A DNA stretch of 5,461 bases from Bacilli bacterium. Lineage in GTDB: Bacteria > Bacillota_I > Bacilli_A > RF39 > UBA660. Position numbers and translations under genes: made by a program. The DNA lies in NCBI GenBank assembly GCA_022793565.1, contig JAAWDC010000145.1, positions 1 through 5,461 of the forward strand, in the 5' to 3' direction. Of this stretch, positions 1 to 5,461 are shown in pieces; positions within the stretch are counted from its first letter, which is position 1; each line of letters begins with the position of its first letter. The notes beneath the pieces were generated by a model. The model made no database searches. It saw nothing but the letters and a program-made list of their open reading frames with translations, and was not told the DNA's origin.

Positions 1-596
1 ATACCCATCAATTAGAAGAATACTCTAGTAAAAATGTAGCACAGTATAATGTGACTCCCAACGTAATGATGTTAAGTTATATATTAAGAGAGAAATTGAA
101 TGACAGGAATATCCCAACCATTGCTGAAGAAAACAATGTCTCTGAATTCCTAAAGGCTAACAATTGGAGTTATTCCGCAAGTTATAAAGCAACAAAACTA
201 TTATTACAGGATGCCAAAGATAAAAATCCAAGTTTAGAGTATTTTATAGATCTACATAGGGATTCGGTAAAAAGAAATATATCAGCTACAACAATTAACG
301 GAAAGCCTTATGCTAGAATTTTATTTATTGCGGGATTAGAAAATCCGAACTATCAAGAAAATTTACAGTTCATTGAACACCTAAATACCCTTTTCAATAC
401 ACACTATCCAGGATTAAGTAGAGGAATATATAAAAAACAAGGTACTGGAGTCAATGGAGTATATAATCAGGACTTTTCGCCACGTACTATTTTAATAGAG
501 GTAGGGGGAGTCGAAAATACCATCGATGAGGTATTTGCAACTGCTGAAGCAATTGCTGATGTTTTAGAACGATATATGAAAGGGGAGCCAAAGTGA
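1..596 (+). CDS. spoIIP: Stage II sporulation protein P (SpoIIP), C-terminal part, 5' end outside the window
   Basis: SpoIIP is a membrane-anchored, zinc-dependent cell-wall hydrolase that acts with SpoIID and SpoIIM to thin septal peptidoglycan during engulfment in sporulation. The frame is open from base 3 at the left edge, so the GTG at 51 is not the true start; 197 codons are visible of a family usually around 350-400. The first visible residues, THQLEEY, match the family's conserved TH..E.Y block, whose His is a putative zinc ligand. FIDLHRDS (visible residues 81-88) gives the second conserved His, and ILIEVGGVENT (163-173) the conserved Glu block near the C-terminus. GIYKKQGTGVNGVYNQD also fits the family. 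The missing upstream part should hold the membrane anchor. The stop overlaps the next start by 4 bp, which suggests translational coupling. Assignment to the family is strong; whether the host sporulates cannot be judged here. Confidence 0.93.
   Translation, partial: THQLEEYSSKNVAQYNVTPNVMMLSYILREKLNDRNIPTIAEENNVSEFLKANNWSYSASYKATKLLLQDAKDKNPSLEYFIDLHRDSVKRNISATTINGKPYARILFIAGLENPNYQENLQFIEHLNTLFNTHYPGLSRGIYKKQGTGVNGVYNQDFSPRTILIEVGGVENTIDEVFATAEAIADVLERYMKGEPK
581..587 (+). promoter_or_regulatory. Ribosome binding site supporting the GTG start at 593
   Basis: AGGGGAG lies inside the end of spoIIP, five bases before the GTG at 593. It supports this GTG over the next in-frame ATG at 623, which would cut into the membrane segment. 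Confidence 0.6.
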
Positions 597-919
597 AGAA
601 AGATTGGTTAAGAATTATTGGTATGACATTACTATTTCTGTTTTTAGGACTTTATACGGCATCTCGAAATGGTTATATTGATTATCAAGCAAGGAATCAA
701 ATGATTTTAACACAAGAACAAATTGAGAAGTTTGAAGAAGATGTAAAGAACCAGAAGCCGATTGATATTGAAAATTATATTGTTAGAGAAGAAGAACTTT
801 ACGATAATCAATTATCTCGAGTATCATTAAAGATATCCAATACAATAGGACATACAGTAGAGAATGTATTGAACTTTATTTTTGGAAAATTAGAGGGAAT
901 GATGAATCCAAAGGCATAA
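593..919 (+). CDS. Small single-pass membrane protein of unknown function, coupled to spoIIP
   Basis: I do not recognise a named family. The 108-residue protein has a short positive N-terminus (MKKDWLR), one hydrophobic segment at about residues 7-22 (rich in L, F and I), then a charged, helix-prone region. That region includes LTQEQIEKFEEDVKNQ (39-54) and PIDIENY (56-62). A second, amphipathic helix spans roughly 76-103 and contains NVLNFIFGKLEGMM. The likely topology is N-terminus inside with about 85 residues outside, or an uncleaved signal anchor. The GTG start overlaps the spoIIP stop (GTGA) and has a ribosome binding site at 581-587. The gene is followed by a terminator, so it is the last gene of the spoIIP unit. 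The tight coupling suggests a role in the same membrane or sporulation process, but this is inference from position only. Confidence 0.8.
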   Translation: MKKDWLRIIGMTLLFLFLGLYTASRNGYIDYQARNQMILTQEQIEKFEEDVKNQKPIDIENYIVREEELYDNQLSRVSLKISNTIGHTVENVLNFIFGKLEGMMNPKA

Positions 920-927
920 GAATCCAA

Positions 928-957
928 AGAAAAACCATCTATATTAGATGGTTCTTT
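928..957. terminator. Bidirectional intrinsic terminator between convergent genes
   Basis: AACCATCT (933-940), loop ATATT, and AGATGGTT (946-953) form a perfect 8-bp stem. On the plus strand it is followed by CTTTTT; on the minus strand the matching T-rich stretch is the complement of AAGAAAAA before the stem. The flanking A and T runs can also extend the stem past one mismatch. It ends the spoIIP unit (stop at 919) on one strand and the ATPase gene (stop codon 958-960) on the other, so one hairpin serves both. Confidence 0.85.
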
Positions 958-2598
958 TTATAGAAATTCAAGATCAGTATTCAAAGAAGGAGTTTCTTCT
1001 AGTGGTTCAGTCTCAATTATAGTTTCTACCGTATTTTCTTTTGTATTTTTCTTGATATTCTCTGCAGTATTTTCTTCGATGTGTTCTTCCACAGTTTCTT
1101 CTATATTTTTCTCAGGATTTTCTTCAATATGTTCTTCCACAGTTTCTTCTATATTTTTCTCAGGATTCTCTTCAATGTGCTCTTCTACAGTTTCTTCTAT
1201 ATTTTTGTCAGTATTTTCTTCAATGTGTTCTTCTACAGTTTCTTCTATATTTTTCTCAGGATTCTCTTCAATATGATCTTCCACAGTTTCTTCTATATTT
1301 TTCTCAGGATTCTCTTCGATGTGTTCTTTCGCAGTTTCTTCTATATTTTTGTCAGTATTTTCTTCAATATGTTCTTCTGCACTTTCTTCTGTACGCTTCA
1401 CAATATATAATTCATTTTCAATTTCCACTAGTTTATAAATCTCTTCAAAAGTTGTGTATCCTTTTGAAACTTTATCAAGTCCGTCTTGAAGAAGAGTAAT
1501 AGTATCATTTTCTTCATAAACCATTTTCTTTAACTCATCTTTATCAGCCTGAGGTCTACTAATAATATCACGAATACCATCATTAACAGTCAATACTTCT
1601 TGAATCGCAATTCTTCCTAAAAACCCATTAATACAGTGTTCACAAGTACCAGGTTCCCACATTTCATGGATATTGATACCCAAAACCTCTTTAAACACTT
1701 TCTTTTCATAAGGGGTAGAAGGACGCAGAGTTCTACAATGAGGACAAAGTCGTCTAGCAAGTTTTTGAGAGATAATACCTTCCAAAGCTGTAGCTAATAA
1801 ATACCGTTCAACATCCATATCCAGAAGTCTTTCAATCGTGGCAAGAGAGTTGTTTGTATGAACCGTTGAAAACACAACGTGTCCTGTAATGGAAGCACGA
1901 ACAGCAATTCTTGCCGTTTCTGAATCACGAATTTCTCCAATAAGAATTACATTTGGATCCTGACGTAAAATAGAACGAAGAGCAGCAGCAAAAGTCATTC
2001 CAATTTCGCTATTTACTTGAACTTGGTTAATTCCTTCGATATTCATTTCGATCGGATCTTCTACAGTGATTATGTTAACTTCTTCTCTGTTTAATGTTTG
2101 AAGCATCGCATAAGTAGTTGTTGATTTACCAGAACCAGTTGCTCCAGTTACGAGAATAATTCCATTAGGAACTTGAGTCATACGAACCACTTTTTGAAAA
2201 TTAGAAGGGGAGAAGTCCAACTTATTTAGACCTTCCAAACTCATACTATAATCAAGAATACGAATTACAACTTTTTCACCTTCATTGGTTGGTAAAACAG
2301 AAACACGCATATCCAAATCTAAATTATCAATTCTTCCTTTAATAGCACCATCTTGGGGCAGTCTATTTTCTGTAATGTTCATTCCTGAAATCAATTTAAT
2401 TCTTGTCGTTACGTTGCGTTCACTATCTTTGGGAATGATTGTATGATCCTGCAAATTTCCATCGATTCTCATTCTAATTTTAAGTCCATCTTCTAATGGA
2501 TCAAAGTGAATATCTGATGCTCTTGATTTAACCGCAACCAAAATAATTTTATTTACCAAATCAACAATTGGTGTATTCTCTACATCATATTTAACCAT
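958..2598 (-). CDS. pilB: PilB/GspE/ComGA-type pilus assembly ATPase with acidic repeat tail
   Basis: This is a cytoplasmic hexameric ATPase of the type II secretion/type IV pilus family that powers pilin extraction and polymerisation. Visible motifs are ASDIHFDP (27-34), Walker A GATGSGKST (152-160), Asp box TVEDPIE (178-184), Walker B NVILIGEIRD (216-225), His box TGHVVFSTVHTN (238-249), and a four-Cys zinc site CPHC/CEHC (285, 288, 319, 322). The core ends near residue 395, after the usual G.TTFEEIYKL block. The start ATG has AAGGGTGA upstream (2603-2610), and an in-frame TAA at 2638-2640 rules out a longer N-terminus. PilB-type proteins usually have an extra N-terminal domain of about 150 residues; here, as in ComGA, it is absent. 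Instead residues about 397-546 form a Glu-rich tail with 16-residue repeats. The two pilin genes are divergent neighbours. Family membership is very secure; PilB versus ComGA is open, and the large pilins favour a pilus. Confidence 0.95.
   Translation of the reverse strand: MVKYDVENTPIVDLVNKIILVAVKSRASDIHFDPLEDGLKIRMRIDGNLQDHTIIPKDSERNVTTRIKLISGMNITENRLPQDGAIKGRIDNLDLDMRVSVLPTNEGEKVVIRILDYSMSLEGLNKLDFSPSNFQKVVRMTQVPNGIILVTGATGSGKSTTTYAMLQTLNREEVNIITVEDPIEMNIEGINQVQVNSEIGMTFAAALRSILRQDPNVILIGEIRDSETARIAVRASITGHVVFSTVHTNNSLATIERLLDMDVERYLLATALEGIISQKLARRLCPHCRTLRPSTPYEKKVFKEVLGINIHEMWEPGTCEHCINGFLGRIAIQEVLTVNDGIRDIISRPQADKDELKKMVYEENDTITLLQDGLDKVSKGYTTFEEIYKLVEIENELYIVKRTEESAEEHIEENTDKNIEETAKEHIEENPEKNIEETVEDHIEENPEKNIEETVEEHIEENTDKNIEETVEEHIEENPEKNIEETVEEHIEENPEKNIEETVEEHIEENTAENIKKNTKENTVETIIETEPLEETPSLNTDLEFL
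1042..1377 (-). repeat. 48-bp in-frame tandem repeat array, 6 full copies plus 1 degenerate, in the ATPase tail
   Basis: Six copies of 48 bp run end to end at 1090-1377, followed by a diverged seventh at 1042-1089. Each encodes 16 residues of the form EEHIEENPEKNIEETV, with net charge about -6. In gene order the middle of each unit reads TDK, PEK, PEK, TDK, PEK, PEK, TAE, which suggests a three-unit (144-bp) higher-order duplication. Unit 1 resembles 4, 2 resembles 5, and 3 resembles 6, with about three base differences per pair. Because 48 is divisible by three, copy-number change would lengthen or shorten the tail without breaking the frame. Confidence 0.93.
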
Positions 2599-2649
2599 TT
2601 TATCACCCTTATTATTCTCTAAATTACCTATGGTATTTTACTCTAATCT

Positions 2650-2678
2650 ATTATATAATATTTCTTGAAGATAATCAA
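2650..2678 (-). promoter_or_regulatory. Candidate sigma-A-type promoter for the ATPase gene
   Basis: Read on the minus strand, TTGATT (2673-2678) is followed by 17 bp and a perfect TATAAT (2650-2655). Transcription would start near 2643, giving a leader of about 45 bases before the ATG at 2598. The -35 matches TTGACA at four of six positions, the -10 is perfect, and the spacing is optimal. Confidence 0.65.
2654..2659 (+). promoter_or_regulatory. Candidate -10 box for the pilin operon
   Basis: TATAAT on the plus strand overlaps the -10 box of the divergent ATPase promoter, because ATTATATAAT at 2650-2659 is palindromic. Transcription would start near 2666, about 30 bases before the pilin GTG. 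No good -35 box is visible at 16-18 bp upstream, so the promoter may be weak or activator-dependent. Confidence 0.4.
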
Positions 2679-2695
2679 TAAAGGAAAGTGATTTT

Positions 2696-3739
2696 GTGAA
2701 AAGAGTAAAGAATGGGGGATTTATCTTTGTTGAAACAATGATCGTTGCTATTTTCATTATGGGAATTTTTGTTTTTGTCTATAGAAACTCAATCCCAATG
2801 ATTGGACGATATGAGCGCTTAAATAATTTTGAAGATTTAGATAGTGTTTATGCTGCAAATATGATGAAAAAAATGGTAACAAATTATTTATCCTTTGACC
2901 GTATCGATTCTCTATTAGCAAATACTACCTATGTAGATATTTCCAATTGTAATGATCCTAACTTGTATACAGATGCAAACTATTGTGTAAAGTTAAAAGA
3001 CAATTTACAGATTGGAGCAGATGATGCCGTTATAATTACTCGATATAATATTTCTGAAAATGTTGCATTATTAGGAAAGAGCTTTAGAGATACTGTAAAT
3101 GAGAATGTAAAATTTGATTCTGGAAGCTTAAGTAATTTTAGAGATTATCTAAGAACAGTTGCAGATAGTGAGAGTTTTTACAGTTCTTCTAATATTTCAA
3201 ACAAGGCAATAGGCCTATATCGTTTATTTATTACGAGAAGTGTACCATTGTCAGATGGAAGTATTCAAACAAGATATGCTAATATTGGTATTTATAAAAC
3301 AACATATGTTTTTGCGAATGTTGGTGCAACAGCATCCTTAAAGGCCAATGGACCAACCTTGGTATTAGATATAGGAGAAAACTACCCATTTACTTCCTTT
3401 CTTCAAATTCAATATACATCATTCGGTGGAACAACAGTATGTGATCCTGCCAATAATATTACTATAGGTTCTTCAACTAGAGAAGTTACCTGTATTTTAA
3501 CAGAAAGAAATGGGAATAGGTTATCTGCCCATTTTACTGTAAAGCATGGATACAATCCATCACTAGAAAATTATGAATATCAATGTGGAACAGAAGAGTG
3601 TGGATGTGTTCCAGATGAGAATGGAGAAATAGCAGAAGATTGTGTTCCCAAGGAATGTCCAGTTACATGTAATGGATTGCAACCGAATTGCTATAAGGGA
3701 GGTACTTACAACGAGGAAACTAATAAGTGTATATATTGA
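2696..3739 (+). CDS. Type IV pilin-like protein with cysteine-rich C-terminus
   Basis: The 347-residue protein begins with a class III signal: MKRVKNGG, then FIFVETMIV. Prepilin peptidase would cut after Gly8, leaving Phe9 as +1 and the conserved Glu at +5 (residue 13). The hydrophobic helix at 9-29 would anchor it in the membrane and then in the filament core. Residues about 40-200 look like a pilin globular head. Residues about 206-285, with VCDPANNITIG, EVTCIL, NGNRLSAHFTVKH, resemble a HYR/Ig-like beta sandwich. Residues 292-347 hold eight of the twelve cysteines (297, 302, 304, 316, 321, 325, 332, 345); the others are 85, 97, 249 and 266. An even number of Cys in an exported protein suggests disulfides. 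GTG at 2696 is chosen from AAGGAAAG at 2681-2688 and an in-frame TAA at 2672-2674. It is larger than typical major pilins (about 150 residues), so a minor or tip pilin is likely. The Ig-like call is inference. Confidence 0.85.
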   Translation: MKRVKNGGFIFVETMIVAIFIMGIFVFVYRNSIPMIGRYERLNNFEDLDSVYAANMMKKMVTNYLSFDRIDSLLANTTYVDISNCNDPNLYTDANYCVKLKDNLQIGADDAVIITRYNISENVALLGKSFRDTVNENVKFDSGSLSNFRDYLRTVADSESFYSSSNISNKAIGLYRLFITRSVPLSDGSIQTRYANIGIYKTTYVFANVGATASLKANGPTLVLDIGENYPFTSFLQIQYTSFGGTTVCDPANNITIGSSTREVTCILTERNGNRLSAHFTVKHGYNPSLENYEYQCGTEECGCVPDENGEIAEDCVPKECPVTCNGLQPNCYKGGTYNEETNKCIY

Positions 3740-3745
3740 AGGAGG
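3739..3745 (+). promoter_or_regulatory. Ribosome binding site deciding the ATG start at 3754
   Basis: A perfect AAGGAGG sits eight bases before the ATG at 3754 and directly after the stop of the previous gene. It shows that the in-frame GTG at 3727 is not the start. Confidence 0.85.
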
Positions 3746-3753
3746 GAGAAAAT

Positions 3754-5319
3754 ATGAAGCCACTAAATAATCGAGGAATAAGCTTAGTTGAAATTATTGT
3801 AACATTTACTTTAGTCATGGTAATTGTAAGTGGGTTAATGGCTATTATTATGAATTATCGTCTGAAAGCACAAAGTTCTTTCTCCAGACTAGAACTTCAA
3901 ACATATAAAAATACACTAACAAAAACAATCCAAGATGATATATTAACATACGGACTCTCTGAAATAAATAATGGTGGAAGTTGTGCTAGTGCAACAAATA
4001 AAAACCGATTTTCCGCATGTTCCAATTTAGTATTTAAAAATGGAAGTGAAAGAATTTTAGCAGTTTCCAAAGTTGAGCCAAATAACCGAGATTCATTAGA
4101 AAATAAATATATATATTATAATGATGAAAAATATATGATTCAAGACACAATCCCTCAAAAGATACCATCAGGGAGACAAGCCTACGATTTTCAATCTGTT
4201 TTCCTATCCACAGATCATTTTGTATCTACAGATAGTGCTTTTTTAGCAGATGGAACAGAGGTAAAGATCTTTTCTATCGATATTTCGATTGAACATATTG
4301 ATTATGAAGAAGATTTTGGTCTACACATTGTAGCATCAAACGCCGACTTCTTAACAACAAATGCAATGGCAGCAGAATTTCGCTATACAGGAGATGTTCA
4401 AGAGTATATCGTACCAGCAGATGGAACATATCGAATTGAATTATGGGGAGCATCTGGTGGAGATCTAGAGCCTTACGTAGGAGGAAAAGGTTCCTATACA
4501 GACGGATATATCGCACTAAAGAAGAATCAAATCCTTTATGTCTATGTAGGGGGACAGGGAACAAATACTGCAGTGGGAGGATATAACGGAGGGGATTCTT
4601 TACTACCTGGTGAGGAAGCATTTGGGTCATCTGGAGGAGGCGCTACTGATATCCGTTTAACAGGAGGAGCATGGAATTCCTTTGATAGTCTAAAAAGTCG
4701 TATTATGGTTGCCGCTGGAGGTGGAGGTGCAAATTATCGAAATTCCACATCAGAAAATGATAAGAAAATGTATGGTTCTGGAAACGGAGGATCAGGAGGT
4801 GGTCTATGGGGATATGCAGGAACTAGTGAATCGTTTGCCAGTGATTCAGTATCTGGATATCAAAGCCACAATTCTTACTCCATTGGGACAGGAGGAACTC
4901 AAGTTCTAGGGGGAACTAGAAAAGGCTATAATGGAACTAGTCAACTAATCTCTTCTGCAATTGCTGGTGGTTTTGGTAAGGGATCTAGCCAAGAGCAATC
5001 TGGAGGAGGTGGAGGCTGGTATACAGGATCTAGAAGTAGTCACGGAGGAGCTGGTGGAGGATCTTCCTATATTTCTGGACATATTGGATGCCAAGCAATT
5101 AGTCCAAGTGCAACAGAAAGTAATATAACCCATAAAGCGAATTCAGAATATGACTCTTATGTATTTACTAATACAGTAATGATAGATGGAGATGGTTATG
5201 CCTGGACATCTACGACACAGCCTACCAAAAAACAACCCATGCCAAGTAATGGAGTTACTCTAGTAGAAAATGGAAATACTGGGGATGGATATGCAAGGAT
5301 TACCTATTTAGGGTTATAA
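3754..5319 (+). CDS. Type IV pilin-like protein fused to an ALK/LTK-like glycine-rich domain
   Basis: The protein is 521 residues from the ATG at 3754. MKPLNNRG then ISLVEIIVTF is a textbook prepilin site: cleavage after Gly8, Ile9 at +1 and Glu13 at +5, followed by a hydrophobic helix to about residue 33. Residues about 34-205 form a pilin-like stalk or head with Cys77 and Cys89. From about 208 to the end lies a glycine-rich domain. Its marks are VPADGTYRIELWGASGG (220-236), LYVYVGGQGT (261-270), SGGGATDIRL (293-302), RIMVAAGGGGA (316-326), SGGGGGWY (416-423), GGAGGGSSYISGHIGC (431-446), TNTVMIDGDGYAW (472-484) and GNTGDGYARITYLG (507-520). This order resembles the glycine-rich domain of ALK/LTK receptors (PF12810), known also in many bacterial surface proteins. 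It lies 14 bp after the first pilin gene in the same operon and would be displayed on the filament, perhaps for binding a host or partner ligand. Ligand and filament position are unknown. Confidence 0.87.
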   Translation: MKPLNNRGISLVEIIVTFTLVMVIVSGLMAIIMNYRLKAQSSFSRLELQTYKNTLTKTIQDDILTYGLSEINNGGSCASATNKNRFSACSNLVFKNGSERILAVSKVEPNNRDSLENKYIYYNDEKYMIQDTIPQKIPSGRQAYDFQSVFLSTDHFVSTDSAFLADGTEVKIFSIDISIEHIDYEEDFGLHIVASNADFLTTNAMAAEFRYTGDVQEYIVPADGTYRIELWGASGGDLEPYVGGKGSYTDGYIALKKNQILYVYVGGQGTNTAVGGYNGGDSLLPGEEAFGSSGGGATDIRLTGGAWNSFDSLKSRIMVAAGGGGANYRNSTSENDKKMYGSGNGGSGGGLWGYAGTSESFASDSVSGYQSHNSYSIGTGGTQVLGGTRKGYNGTSQLISSAIAGGFGKGSSQEQSGGGGGWYTGSRSSHGGAGGGSSYISGHIGCQAISPSATESNITHKANSEYDSYVFTNTVMIDGDGYAWTSTTQPTKKQPMPSNGVTLVENGNTGDGYARITYLGL

Positions 5320-5414
5320 CTAGTTACTTTTATAAATTATAAGATAAATTAAAAACTTTAGAATAAATAATAAAAAGACTTTAAAATATATAATATTTGA
5401 TTCAAAAATTTTCC
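5320..5414. other. AT-rich intergenic stretch without gene or clear terminator
   Basis: The region after the second pilin stop is almost only A and T. TTATAAATTATAA (5330-5342) is a near-palindrome but lacks a usable loop, G+C and a T run, so it is not a convincing terminator. TATAAT at 5389-5394 has no recognisable -35. No open frame of note is present. Transcription from the pilin operon may therefore read through to the right. Confidence 0.5.
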
Positions 5415-5445
5415 TTGCCAAAATTCCTGTGGGGGGGGGTATAAT
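5415..5445 (+). promoter_or_regulatory. Candidate promoter with a G9 tract in the spacer, possibly phase-variable
   Basis: TTGCCA (5415-5420, five of six matches to TTGACA) is followed by a 19-bp spacer and a perfect TATAAT (5440-5445). The last nine spacer bases (5431-5439) are all G. Slippage in the tract would change the spacing; seven Gs would give the ideal 17 bp. Transcription would start near 5452, at the beginning of a run of nine A. The driven gene lies outside the window. The layout resembles the poly-G spacer of the meningococcal porA promoter, which is the basis for proposing phase variation; no variation is observed here. Confidence 0.6.
5431..5439 (+). repeat. Homopolymer tract of nine G
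   Basis: Nine consecutive G residues occur in an otherwise very AT-rich intergenic region, followed 12 bases later by a run of nine A (5452-5460). Such G runs are rare by chance at this base composition and are typical sites of replication slippage. Confidence 0.9.
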
Positions 5446-5461
5446 TATTATAAAAAAAAAT

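Noticed and set aside
51..53. GTG at 51 as the start of SpoIIP
   Set aside because: The frame is open to the window edge and the residues before it (THQLEEY) match a conserved SpoIIP block, so the gene begins further left.
1042..1377. Regular repeats that could suggest a CRISPR array
   Set aside because: The copies abut each other with no unique spacers, keep one reading frame, and code for a protein tail.
1052..1410. Plus-strand open frames rich in Ser, Phe and Cys across the repeat array
   Set aside because: They are the antisense of the 48-bp repeats in the ATPase gene, have no ribosome binding site, and the minus-strand frame has clear family motifs and continues into the tail.
3727..3753. 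Longer N-terminus for the second pilin starting at GTG 3727
   Set aside because: It overlaps the previous gene's end, lacks its own ribosome binding site and would include the perfect AAGGAGG in coding sequence; ATG 3754 gives the normal short prepilin leader.
3563..5133. Other open frames on both strands inside the two pilin genes (3563-3763, 4274-4630, 4709-4909, 4945-5133)
   Set aside because: They are low-complexity shadows of the pilin coding sequence, especially its glycine codons, without ribosome binding sites or recognisable protein features.
5330..5342. Inverted repeat TTATAAATTATAA as terminator of the pilin operon
   Set aside because: The arms leave a single-base centre, contain no G or C, and are not followed by a T run.
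5389..5394. TATAAT as another promoter
   Set aside because: No -35-like box is found at suitable spacing, and TATAAT is expected by chance in such AT-rich DNA.
1..5461. Mollicute code 4 (TGA as Trp)
   Set aside because: Trp is encoded by TGG throughout, and TGA ends spoIIP and the first pilin exactly where the next gene's start or ribosome binding site begins.

Overview
The window comes from a low-GC Gram-positive bacterium, most likely a gut-type member of Bacillota in the Bacilli/Erysipelotrichia area. The evidence is the AT-rich sequence (about one third G+C by eye), AAGGAGG-type ribosome binding sites, GTG and ATG starts, and a spoIIP sporulation gene. TGA is a normal stop (spoIIP and the first pilin both end in TGA), so this is not a code-4 mollicute. 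The lineage is an inference; there is no rRNA here to settle it.

Layout. (1) 1-919, plus strand: the 3' part of spoIIP, cut by the left window edge, overlaps by 4 bp a small single-pass membrane protein of unknown function. (2) 928-957: a hairpin terminator shared by two convergent transcription units. (3) 958-2598, minus strand: a PilB/GspE/ComGA-type assembly ATPase without the usual N-terminal domain but with an extra ~150-residue acidic C-terminal tail, made largely of 16-residue repeats encoded by a 48-bp tandem array. (4) 2599-2695: a compact divergent intergenic region in which a palindromic ATTATATAAT can serve as -10 box on both strands. (5) 2696-5319, plus strand: two type IV pilin-like genes 14 bp apart. 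The first ends in a cysteine-rich domain. The second carries a large glycine-rich domain resembling the ALK/LTK-type glycine-rich domain. (6) 5320-5461: an AT-rich, non-coding stretch ending in a candidate promoter (TTGCCA, 19 bp, TATAAT) with nine consecutive G residues directly against the -10 box.

Working together: the minus-strand ATPase would power assembly of a type IV pilus-like surface filament, and the two large pilin-like proteins would be substrates, perhaps minor or tip pilins with adhesive C-terminal domains. Prepilin peptidase, platform protein, major pilin and retraction ATPase are not in the window. spoIIP and its small partner belong to a separate, probably sporulation-linked, unit.

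Most notable are the possible phase-variable promoter at the right edge, the tandem-repeat tail on the ATPase, and the pilin/glycine-rich-domain fusion. Together they suggest a variable surface-filament locus, but expression variation is inferred from one sequence only.
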